Assembly: GCA_002425305.1 (NCBI GenBank)
Contig: DILZ01000039.1
Span: 2,798-10,953, forward strand
DNA: 8,156 bases
DNA from: Ruminococcaceae bacterium UBA5579
GTDB taxonomy: Bacteria > Bacillota > Clostridia > Oscillospirales > Ruminococcaceae
Reading direction: 5' to 3'
Of the stretch, positions 1 to 6,124 are shown piece after piece. The notes under the pieces are model-generated. The model saw only the letters and a program-made list of their open reading frames with translations. It had not been told where the DNA came from and did not search any database. The number at the start of each line of letters is the position of its first letter. The first letter of the stretch is position 1. The position numbers and the translations under genes were made by a program.

Positions 1-1436
1 TGCGAGGAGCTTCGGCTTTCTATCGCGGTAAGAACACTATCGCCGTCGGAAAAGCCGCGTATTTTCCGCTCAAATTGTCGAAGTCCCTTTTGGAGATACT
101 CATTTACAAAAGTGGGGAACAGCTCTTTAAAGTCGCACGGCCGTATCCCAAGAGGATATGTGGGCGCAACGCGTCCAAGTGAGAACGCGCTGCCGCCGCA
201 GACAAATTCGCGTGTCAGCATTGCGGGAGCTGTGCCGTTTGCGCCGGCTCTCGCGCCAATCTCGAATGCCTTTTCCTCCAGACCGCGTATAAATTCCACT
301 CCCGAAAGCGGAGTGCTGCCGAAATCCTCCGGTGACACCGAAACAAGCACCGCGCTGTTCGCGTTTTTACCCGCGCGGTCAAAATAGCTCATTCCGTTCG
401 TGACTATACTGCCGTCGGAGCTTGCGGACGCCACGACAAAGCCGCCGGGACACATACAAAAGGTATACACTCCGCGGCTGTTTTCTCGGTAAGAGAGCGC
501 GTATTCGGCGGGCGGCAGAGCGGGGTGTCCCGCATATTTGCCGTATAGAGCCTTGTCGATATCCGCTTGCAGATGCTCGATCCTCGCCCCGACGGAGAAC
601 GGTTTAGGGACAAGCTCCACGCCGTTTTTCAGCAGTATTTCAAACGTATCGTGCGCCGAATGACCGATACAAAGCGCAAGAGCCCCGCACTCGATATCGC
701 TGCCGTTTACGCGGACGGAACGAACCCGCCCGCCGCTTATCCGAATGTCCTCAGCACGCGACAGAAACCGTACTTCGCCGCCAAGCTCAATAACGCGCCG
801 CCGCAGTTTTTTCACTACATCACGCAGCTTGTCCGTTCCGATATGCGGTTTTGCGTTTGTCAGTATGTCCTCCGGCGCGCCGAATTCATATAGCTTTTCA
901 AGGACGCGTGTGCATAGCGGATCGTTTATCCGCGTAGTGAGCTTGCCGTCCGAGAACGTTCCCGCGCCGCCCTCTCCAAACTGAACATTAGTCTGCGGAT
1001 CAAGTCTGCCGCACTTTTGATAGGTATCAACGGCGGAGATACGCTCGTCCATTGCCGCTCCGCGCTCCAGAACAATGGGCTTATAGCCGAATTCGCATAA
1101 TGTGAGTGCGCAGAACATTCCCGCCGGACCGAATCCCACGATCACTATTTTTCCGTCAAGCAGCGTTTTTCCAAAGCTCACCGAAAGTTCCCGATGCTCG
1201 AACAACTTGACATTGGCATTTTTTTCCGCAAGGCGGCGTTCCTTTTCGCTGCTTGTAAGCTCAAGATACACGGAGCTTACGAACATTATCCCGTGACGCG
1301 CGTCGATCGATGTCTTGTAGAGTTTTGCGGTCTTTATTTCGTTTTGAGACAGCTTCAGCAAAGAGACCGCCTTTTTTATTGCGGTCTCCTTTGTCTGTTC
1401 TAAAGCCGTTTTGATCTGCGATACGATAAGTGCCAT
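1..1436 (-). CDS. NAD(P)/FAD-dependent dehydrogenase, COG2509 family (C-terminus cut by window edge)
   Basis: This is a probable flavoprotein dehydrogenase whose substrate is unknown. I translated 478 residues from the ATG at 1436; the frame is open to the window edge, so roughly the last 50 residues of a protein usually about 530 long are missing. An N-terminal region of about 90 residues precedes the Rossmann dinucleotide-binding motif GFGPAG (101-106). It is followed by FGEGGAGTFSDGKL (153-166), CMCPGGFVV (327-335), TNGMSYFDR (346-354) with NANSA nearby, GRVAPTYPLG (421-430), and an ESRSSS segment at 473-478. These are the hallmark blocks of the COG2509 family. A GGAG site (1444-1447) lies 7 bases before the ATG, which begins only 2 bases after the cdaR stop, so it is cotranscribed and probably coupled with cdaR. 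Known family members in Clostridia often sit between ybbR and glmM; glmM would lie outside this window. Family assignment is firm; function is not. Confidence 0.9.
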   Translation of the reverse strand, partial: MALIVSQIKTALEQTKETAIKKAVSLLKLSQNEIKTAKLYKTSIDARHGIMFVSSVYLELTSSEKERRLAEKNANVKLFEHRELSVSFGKTLLDGKIVIVGFGPAGMFCALTLCEFGYKPIVLERGAAMDERISAVDTYQKCGRLDPQTNVQFGEGGAGTFSDGKLTTRINDPLCTRVLEKLYEFGAPEDILTNAKPHIGTDKLRDVVKKLRRRVIELGGEVRFLSRAEDIRISGGRVRSVRVNGSDIECGALALCIGHSAHDTFEILLKNGVELVPKPFSVGARIEHLQADIDKALYGKYAGHPALPPAEYALSYRENSRGVYTFCMCPGGFVVASASSDGSIVTNGMSYFDRAGKNANSAVLVSVSPEDFGSTPLSGVEFIRGLEEKAFEIGARAGANGTAPAMLTREFVCGGSAFSLGRVAPTYPLGIRPCDFKELFPTFVNEYLQKGLRQFERKIRGFSDGDSVLTAIESRSSS

Positions 1437-1438
1437 TA

Positions 1439-2731
1439 TCAATCTCCGCTTTCCGTGACGGGAGAAGCCTTTATAGTCACCTTGTAGCGTCCCGATACCC
1501 AGCAGTTCTGGCGTGCGCCTTTTATCTGAACCGATGCCGGAACGTCCAACGAGCCTTCGTGTATCTGCGCTCCCAGAAGATTTACATTGACGGTTATATC
1601 GGACGCCGCGATAGCGGCAAGACTTTCACTCGGCCCTATAACGGTAACTTTCAGTGATTCGGTTATAAGCGAAACGTCAAAGTTGTCCGGCTTGTTTGAA
1701 ATGATGATATTCTCAGAGGAAATGTCGAAATCTTGTTTCGCATAACCCTCAAAGTTCCATTCGATACGCGCGTTGTTGATGCCCGAAAGGTTCTTGTAGC
1801 CATCGGGCAGCGATATCGGGATATATGACGTCGCGTTTGTGATGGTTTCCGTGGCTGTGTTAAGCGTGATGTCTTCGAGGTTGATACTGCCGATGTTAAG
1901 AGTGGAAATGTTGTTGATGGATTCATCGGGCGCGGCAACCGTTATCTTTTCGGGAGTGATCGTGTATTTTAGGCTGTTGATATCGAAGTTGTTCGGAACG
2001 TTGACTATCAAGAACTCAAGAGGCAGTTCCTTCTGCTTGAAGATGGAGATGTTTACTGTGATATTATCGGTTGAAAGTGTAAGATCGTCGTTTATAACGC
2101 CGTTCGCGCCGTATACGAGTATTTCGCTGCCGGTTTGCTTGGATTCCGATATGTTTCCGTGGAATGTGCTTTTCGCCTCGACTTTCGTTATCTTGTTGAC
2201 AACACTTGCCGGACCTTTGACTGTGATGTTTGCCGGGGATGCGGTTATATTGTCGAGATAATACTCGCCAGGCAGATTGATGTCTGCCGTTCCCTGAACG
2301 GGGAATTCCTTGGAAATCATCTCGTCCAGCGTCACGGAGAGCTGTTCGGGCTGAGTTTGCGTTATAGAAAGCTCGCGGTTGGATTTTGACTTTACTTTGA
2401 GCGGCAGAGTGTAGGTCCCCGCCGAGCGAACCGAGGAAAGATCGACCTCGGCGGTGAAATCCGACGCTTTAAGGTCGCTTATATCATAACGCTTGCCCTC
2501 TATTCGCACAGTGACCTTGTCCTTTATCTCGGTTGTTATCTGAAGATTGTTCTGCGACATATATTCGGTGGGCTGCGCAAGGATATCTATGCCGCTTATG
2601 TTGTTTGTGATAGTATCGAAGGTGAGTACGGATATCACTATCCAAAGCGAGCAGGCAATGATAAACGCGACGATAACGGTTTTATAATTCTTTTTAAATC
2701 CGTTGATAAAATTAAAAAAAATAGTTTTCAA
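1439..2731 (-). CDS. cdaR: CdaR, YbbR-domain regulator of diadenylate cyclase
   Basis: This is a membrane-anchored extracytoplasmic protein that binds and modulates the diadenylate cyclase CdaA (known for the family). The 430-residue product has a short basic cytoplasmic start, one transmembrane helix at about residues 18-38 (TVIVAFIIACSLWIVISVL), then about 390 residues that divide into four YbbR-like beta-rich repeats (roughly 45-135, 136-225, 226-325 and 326-425). The repeats are recognisable from recurring ITVKGP / ITVAAP / VTVIGP strands. The start codon is TTG: the upstream cdaA stop is in frame 12 bases before it, a strong AAGGGGG site lies 7 bases upstream, and the first internal Met falls after the membrane helix. 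It is 12 bases downstream of cdaA and 2 bases upstream of the flavoprotein gene, which supports a single transcript. Confidence 0.93.
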   Translation of the reverse strand: MKTIFFNFINGFKKNYKTVIVAFIIACSLWIVISVLTFDTITNNISGIDILAQPTEYMSQNNLQITTEIKDKVTVRIEGKRYDISDLKASDFTAEVDLSSVRSAGTYTLPLKVKSKSNRELSITQTQPEQLSVTLDEMISKEFPVQGTADINLPGEYYLDNITASPANITVKGPASVVNKITKVEAKSTFHGNISESKQTGSEILVYGANGVINDDLTLSTDNITVNISIFKQKELPLEFLIVNVPNNFDINSLKYTITPEKITVAAPDESINNISTLNIGSINLEDITLNTATETITNATSYIPISLPDGYKNLSGINNARIEWNFEGYAKQDFDISSENIIISNKPDNFDVSLITESLKVTVIGPSESLAAIAASDITVNVNLLGAQIHEGSLDVPASVQIKGARQNCWVSGRYKVTIKASPVTESGD

Positions 2732-2738
2732 AGCGTTT

Positions 2739-2745
2739 CCCCCTT
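2739..2745 (-). promoter_or_regulatory. Ribosome binding site setting the TTG start of cdaR
   Basis: The minus-strand sequence AAGGGGG overlaps the last two bases of the cdaA TAA stop and sits 7 bases before TTG. Because the only in-frame start between the cdaA stop and the membrane helix is this TTG, the site decides the start. Confidence 0.75.
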
Positions 2746-3601
2746 ACTTCGCGTTAGCGCGTGATCTTTTCTTTTTGCTGACGATAACGCCGGGCATATA
2801 TTTGCGCATTATCGTAATAAGGCTTTCGCGAGTCTGGTCACGCGAGAGCTGCCCGTCAAGCGCAACGGAAATGTTTCCGGTCTCCTCGGATACAACGATA
2901 ACGAGCGCATCGGAGTTTTCGCTCATACCCACCGCCGCTCTATGGCGCGAACCTAGATCGGTGGATAGATATTGGTCCTTTTGTGTGTTCGGCAGAAAGC
3001 AGCCCGCCGCGTATATCCTGAAGTTGCGTATGATCACCGCGCCGTCGTGCAGGGGAGCTTTGTTGTAGAACAGGTTGCAGAACAGCTCCGGTTCACATTC
3101 CGCGTTTATGACGCTTGTAGTTTCCTTTTCAATGATGTCGCCCAGCCTCGTGTTGCGCTCGATGACTATAAGGGCGCCCGTTTTGCTGTCGTGCAGACGA
3201 GAACACGCCTCGGCAATTCCAAAAATAGCTTTGTCGCGGTCGGACGTCGTTTTTTCGGAGGAGCTTGCCAGCGTTGCCACCTTTGTGCGCCCCACCTTTT
3301 CCAGAATCCGCCGAAGCTCGGGCTGAAACACGATGATAAGCGCGATTATTCCCGCCTGCATAAAGTTGTCGATAAGATAGCCCATAACCTTAAGGTCGAA
3401 AGACTTTACAAGTATGAAAACTATCAAAAGCAGCAGAATGCCCTTTAAAAGCTGCATTGCGCGAGTTTCACGCATAAGCTTTATAAACACATATATCAAA
3501 AAAGTGAGCAGCAGTATGTCCAATACGTCAAAGATCGTTATCGAACGGACTATTCTCACAAAGTTCCCGAAAATGTCCTCAATATATTTAAACCCGCCCA
3601 A
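2744..3601 (-). CDS. cdaA: CdaA, membrane diadenylate cyclase (c-di-AMP synthase)
   Basis: The enzyme condenses two ATP into cyclic di-AMP, the second messenger controlling potassium/osmolyte transport and wall homeostasis in Firmicutes. The 285-residue product has three predicted membrane helices (about 22-40, 50-68 and 73-93), a short linker, and a cytoplasmic DAC domain (about 100-255). The two signature motifs are intact: DGA at 186-188 (in PLHDGAVI) and RHR at 219-221 (in GSRHRAAVGMSE), so it should be catalytically active. Length matches the family (about 270-285). The start is TTG: an in-frame TAA lies shortly upstream, an AAGGAG site is 8 bases before the TTG, and the next Met is residue 43, after the first helix. 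The C-terminus is lysine/arginine rich. It is followed 12 bases later by its partner cdaR. No convincing promoter of its own is visible in the 91 bases separating it from the DegV gene, so it may be transcribed from the trmL promoter. Confidence 0.97.
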   Translation of the reverse strand: MGGFKYIEDIFGNFVRIVRSITIFDVLDILLLTFLIYVFIKLMRETRAMQLLKGILLLLIVFILVKSFDLKVMGYLIDNFMQAGIIALIIVFQPELRRILEKVGRTKVATLASSSEKTTSDRDKAIFGIAEACSRLHDSKTGALIVIERNTRLGDIIEKETTSVINAECEPELFCNLFYNKAPLHDGAVIIRNFRIYAAGCFLPNTQKDQYLSTDLGSRHRAAVGMSENSDALVIVVSEETGNISVALDGQLSRDQTRESLITIMRKYMPGVIVSKKKRSRANAK

Positions 3602-3609
3602 TGTTAAAA

Positions 3610-3615
3610 CTCCTT
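3610..3615 (-). promoter_or_regulatory. Ribosome binding site setting the TTG start of cdaA
   Basis: A consensus AAGGAG on the minus strand, 8 bases before TTG. An in-frame TAA overlaps its 5' edge, leaving this TTG as the only usable initiation codon before the first membrane helix. Confidence 0.8.
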
Positions 3616-3653
3616 AATGCGATTTTATGCGTCGCCGCACAATGACTTTAGTT

Positions 3654-3678
3654 ATCCGCCCTGTACAGCAAGGCGGAT
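3654..3678 (-). repeat. Inverted repeat in the degV-cdaA intergenic gap
   Basis: Perfect 7-bp arms ATCCGCC and GGCGGAT are separated by 11 bases, in the 91-base gap (3602-3692) between the DegV stop and the cdaA start. No T-run follows on either strand, so a standard intrinsic terminator is not supported. It could slow or process the transcript, bind a protein, or be chance. The rest of the gap shows only the cdaA ribosome binding site. Confidence 0.4.
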
Positions 3679-3692
3679 GATTGCCGCTCGGA

Positions 3693-4565
3693 TCACTTGC
3701 GCTCCTGTCCTCTCACGAAAACGGCGATCGTGTTTGGCCCCGCGTTGCAGCTAACAACGACGCCCATTTTTGTTACCATTGCGGGCGGATAGCCTATTTT
3801 TTTTGTGAGTTTTTCTATAAATTCCTTGTCAAGCTCGGGGCGCGTGGTGGTTATTACATTATACGGAGTTTTGGGGATCATACGCGCCGCTGCTACTTCG
3901 ACCGCCGCGTCGATTACCGCTTTTTCTCCGCGCGCCTTTTTAACTACCTCGGTAACTCCGTCGTAAAGAGCTATTATGGGTTTAAGACCCATAAGCTCGC
4001 CCAGGAACGAAGCCGCAGCGGAAATACGTCCGGACTTTTTCATATGACGAAGGTCAAAGCCGACGAGATATGCTTCAACGTGGCTTGCCCAATCCTCGAG
4101 ATACGCCACAACGCTTTCGACACTTTGTCCTTCGGAGAGCTTTTTGCAGCCCTCTATAACGGAATATCCGTAACCGATAGAATAGCTTCTGCCGTCAACT
4201 ACATACACTTTAAGCTCGGGCAGGTCCTCCTTGAGGTTTTCCGCCGCTATCTGAGCCTGAGAAAACGTCTGCGAGCCGTGTGAGTTTATAACGTCGACGA
4301 TTATCGAGCGCACGCCATCGTCGTACAGCTCGCGGAACTTGTCCTCAAACTGTATCTGCGTGATCTGCGAGTGCTTAGGTATCTCCTCGTTTTCCTTGAG
4401 TATTTGGTGGAATTCTTCGGCGCTGATCTCCACTCTGTCGAGCTTCGTTTCGCCGTTTATCGTTACCGCGAACGGCATAATTACGAGATAGTCCTTCCAC
4501 TCGTTTTCCGCCTCCGCCGAAACGTCGCAGCCGCTGTCGGTAATAATTCTTACATCTTTGTTCAT
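3693..4565 (-). CDS. DegV family lipid-binding protein
   Basis: DegV/FakB-type proteins bind a fatty acid in a two-domain fold; some present it to the kinase FakA for entry into phospholipid synthesis. The 290-residue length fits. The first strand and loop IITDSGCDV (7-15), the KHSQIT loop (64-69), IINSH-type loop VINSHGSQTF (92-101), VDGRSYSIGYGY (123-134), DLRHMKKSGRIS (171-182), the LKPIIAL segment (194-200) and the C-terminal NAGPNTIAVF (274-283) follow the family order. Several positions that normally contact the carboxylate appear altered: His65 where most members have Thr, and Asn274 where many have His. This is judged from memory of the family and would place it in a divergent subgroup. 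The ATG has an AAAGGA site 8 bases upstream and lies 26 bases after the trmL stop. No FakA-like kinase is in the window, so a FakB role is not established. Confidence 0.9.
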   Translation of the reverse strand: MNKDVRIITDSGCDVSAEAENEWKDYLVIMPFAVTINGETKLDRVEISAEEFHQILKENEEIPKHSQITQIQFEDKFRELYDDGVRSIIVDVINSHGSQTFSQAQIAAENLKEDLPELKVYVVDGRSYSIGYGYSVIEGCKKLSEGQSVESVVAYLEDWASHVEAYLVGFDLRHMKKSGRISAAASFLGELMGLKPIIALYDGVTEVVKKARGEKAVIDAAVEVAAARMIPKTPYNVITTTRPELDKEFIEKLTKKIGYPPAMVTKMGVVVSCNAGPNTIAVFVRGQERK

Positions 4566-4591
4566 AGTTTTTTTCCTTTCATAATTTATGT

Positions 4592-5095
4592 TTACTTTGC
4601 CTCAGACCAGTCAAATCTTGTAAGACTTCCGAAGTTCTGAAGCTCGGGGAAATCCCATTGCCGCAGGACTTCATATGCTGCTATCGCAACGCTGTTGGAG
4701 AGGTTCAGACTGCGAAGAGTGGGCATCATCGGTATCCTTACACAGTCGTTTTTATGCTTGAACAGCATTTCCTCGGGAAGTCCCGCGTCCTCTCTGCCAA
4801 AGACAATATAGCACTTATCGGGATATTGCACGTCCGTGTATCGGTTCTGCGCCTTAGTTGTGAAGAAGTAGCACTGCCCGTCGACCTTGGAGAAGAAATC
4901 TTCAAATCCGTCGTAGTAGGTTATGTCCAGATAATGCCAATAATCCAATCCCGCGCGTTTAAGCTGCTTGTCGGTCGGCTCAAAGCCCATTGGCTTTATG
5001 ATGTGGAGCCGCGCTCCGATAACGGCGCACGTCCGCGCTATGTTCCCCGTGTTTTGCGGAATTTGCGGTTCTCCGAGAACGATATTCAGCTGCAA
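4592..5095 (-). CDS. trmL: TrmL, tRNA (cytidine/uridine-34 2'-O)-methyltransferase
   Basis: This SPOUT-class methyltransferase uses S-adenosylmethionine to methylate the ribose of the wobble nucleotide of certain leucine tRNAs. With a TTG start the product is 167 residues, close to the family's 155-170. The start MQLNIVLGEPQIPQNTGN aligns with the usual beginning; NTGNIARTC is at 15-23, FGREDAGLPEE at 99-109, and the knot segment IPMMPTLRSLNLSNSVAI at 121-138. An ATG 39 bases further upstream (5134) is in frame, but it directly abuts the -10 box of the promoter, so it would lie at or before the transcript start. A GGGG site (5104-5107) stands 8 bases before the TTG at 5093-5095. The gene is first in its operon; the DegV gene follows after 26 bases. 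Older annotations call this family YibK/CspR. Confidence 0.93.
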   Translation of the reverse strand: MQLNIVLGEPQIPQNTGNIARTCAVIGARLHIIKPMGFEPTDKQLKRAGLDYWHYLDITYYDGFEDFFSKVDGQCYFFTTKAQNRYTDVQYPDKCYIVFGREDAGLPEEMLFKHKNDCVRIPMMPTLRSLNLSNSVAIAAYEVLRQWDFPELQNFGSLTRFDWSEAK

Positions 5096-5103
5096 AACAA
5101 AAT

Positions 5104-5107
5104 CCCC
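5104..5107 (-). promoter_or_regulatory. Ribosome binding site setting the TTG start of trmL
   Basis: A short G-rich site (GCGGGG on the minus strand) with 8 bases to TTG. It is weaker than the other sites in the window but correctly spaced, and the resulting N-terminus matches the family. Confidence 0.5.
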
Positions 5108-5134
5108 GCTTTCCCGTGCATAATACACATACAT

Positions 5135-5163
5135 ATTATACCATATTTATCGTATCATTGCAA
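5135..5163 (-). promoter_or_regulatory. Housekeeping-sigma promoter for the trmL operon, extended -10
   Basis: On the minus strand, TTGCAA (5158-5163) is followed by a 17-base spacer and a perfect TATAAT (5135-5140), preceded by TGG, giving an extended -10 (TGnTATAAT). The transcript should begin near 5128, leaving a leader of about 33 bases before the TTG start of trmL. Operon extent is inferred: trmL and degV certainly fit, and cdaA-cdaR-flavoprotein may also be read from here because no strong terminator is seen after degV. Confidence 0.85.
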
Positions 5164-5227
5164 TAGTTTTTTGAAAAAAGCTCTGTAATAGTTTGCTGTG
5201 TCGCAGTGGATATAGATCAAATATAGG

Positions 5228-5306
5228 AAAAAAATTTAGAGACAAGCAAATCTCCGATAAAATAAAGCTGTCACACAAAATCTTATCGGAAAGAAGCCTG
5301 TCTCTC
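5228..5306 (-). ncRNA. Two-part hairpin with T7 tail: terminator of the sigma operon or a small RNA
   Basis: Read on the minus strand, the outer arms AGAGACAGGC (5296-5305) and GCTTGTCTCT (5238-5247) form a 10-bp stem with one G-U wobble. After a 5-by-5 internal loop, inner arms TCCGATAA (5283-5290) and TTATCGGA (5253-5260) form a perfect 8-bp stem around a 22-base loop. AAA and then seven T follow (5234-5228). The wobble pair works only in minus-strand RNA. It lies about 90 bases after the stop of the membrane-protein gene, so it can serve as that operon's terminator. A TATAAT box ends 7 bases before the first stem base, so it might instead be transcribed as a free RNA of about 79 nt. It matches no RNA family I recognise. 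Confidence 0.55.
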
Positions 5307-5313
5307 ATAGAAT

Positions 5314-5343
5314 ATTATAGGATAAAGTTTCAACGACACCCAA
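5314..5343 (-). promoter_or_regulatory. Possible promoter just upstream of the 5228-5306 hairpin
   Basis: A perfect TATAAT (5314-5319) lies 18 bases after TTGGGT (5338-5343), a weak -35 with three of six consensus bases. The predicted start is G5306, immediately before the hairpin. AT-rich intergenic DNA gives such -10 boxes by chance, so support is moderate at best. Confidence 0.35.
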
Positions 5344-5395
5344 TGAAGTATGCCGAAAAGTCAAAAAAGCCGCACAGCTGCCCTAATCATCATAA

Positions 5396-6124
5396 TCACA
5401 CGTCGTATTTTTCAACGATCTCATCATAGATACTTTGGTTGAAGCTTTGTTTATCGTATACGCCCAATTGATAACTGTCGGGAAAATCCACGTTTTTAAA
5501 CGTCATTCTTCGGTTTTTTTCGGCGGAGTTTTTGGTGGGAAAACGCCCGTCGGAATCGCACGTTACCCAATAATGATCCTTGTCATCCCTATCAAGGAAG
5601 AATATCCATTCATCACCCTTTGTCATAGGTGTAAGTTCGCTCCAGGAGTACATTTTTCCGTCAACGCTCCCCTCAAGCTGAGTGACTGTAAGCTTATCGC
5701 CGACTTTCACATCACCCATTAAAACCTGTTTTACTTCTATAACATTATAAGATCTTGCCAAAGTTATAATGTCTTTTCCGAAAAAATCCGAATACTCATA
5801 TTCAATATCGGATACGGAATCGTCAATAAATTCACCGACAACGGCTATATCGCTGTATTTTTCCAGCTCTTCAAGGTGATCTGCCGTTCTCCTGTCCACC
5901 ATTCCCGGGCTTACCAATTCCATATCGGCATACATATTCGAGGTTTCGGGCTTGCTGCTGTATGACGTACGTGCAGCGTAAGCCGCTATGCTTCCCGCAA
6001 TAATGGCAATTCCGCAGACAGGCGCGGCGGCTTTTAGCGCGAACTCGCGTTTTCTGCGCCTTTGGGCGGCGAGCTCGCCGCAGCGCTTCATAACATATTC
6101 GTAACATTCTTCAACCGTTCTCAT
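5396..6124 (-). CDS. Single-pass membrane protein paired with ECF sigma factor, putative anti-sigma factor
   Basis: I do not recognise a named family. The 242-residue product has a short cytoplasmic segment (1-31) with a basic cluster RRRKR (22-26), one membrane helix at about 33-51, and an extracytoplasmic region of about 190 residues. That region contains LEKYSDIAVVGEFIDD (87-102) followed by a YNVIEVKQVLMGDVKVGDKLTV stretch (126-147), a strand pattern common in secreted Firmicute proteins of unknown role. There is no HxxxCxxC zinc anti-sigma motif. The ATG at 6124 is chosen over the TTG at 6130 because GAAGGG (6132-6137) lies 7 bases before the ATG but only 1 before the TTG. The gene overlaps the sigma gene by 14 bases, indicating translational coupling. 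By position and topology it probably holds or senses for the sigma factor; this is inference. Confidence 0.7.
   Translation of the reverse strand: MRTVEECYEYVMKRCGELAAQRRRKREFALKAAAPVCGIAIIAGSIAAYAARTSYSSKPETSNMYADMELVSPGMVDRRTADHLEELEKYSDIAVVGEFIDDSVSDIEYEYSDFFGKDIITLARSYNVIEVKQVLMGDVKVGDKLTVTQLEGSVDGKMYSWSELTPMTKGDEWIFFLDRDDKDHYWVTCDSDGRFPTKNSAEKNRRMTFKNVDFPDSYQLGVYDKQSFNQSIYDEIVEKYDV

Noticed and set aside
2972..3448. 158-codon open frame on the plus strand
   Set aside because: Antisense to cdaA over its catalytic domain; shadow of a conserved gene.
3602..3692. c-di-AMP (ydaO-type) riboswitch before cdaA
   Set aside because: The gap is only 91 bases and shows one simple hairpin, too short and without the conserved blocks of that riboswitch.
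3681..4283. 200-codon open frame on the plus strand
   Set aside because: It lies wholly antisense to the well-supported DegV gene, has no family resemblance, and its composition is that of an opposite-strand shadow.
4658..5188. 176-codon open frame on the plus strand
   Set aside because: Antisense to trmL and running through its promoter; no recognisable motifs.
5228..5306. tRNA or tRNA-like gene (ends pair, about 79 nt)
   Set aside because: No TTCRANNC T-loop, no D- or anticodon arm; the interior is a single long stem.
5222..5322. Small inverted-repeat transposable element: hairpin flanked by TATAGGA copies at 5222-5228 and 5316-5322
   Set aside because: The copies are 9-10 bases away from the hairpin arms rather than adjacent, and one overlaps the -10-like box. 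AT-rich 7-mers recur by chance, and the G-U wobble suggests RNA function instead.
5193..5429. 78-codon plus-strand frame covering the gene-free stretch
   Set aside because: It runs through the hairpin and into the end of the membrane-protein gene, has no good ribosome binding site, and shows low-complexity, basic, AT-driven composition.
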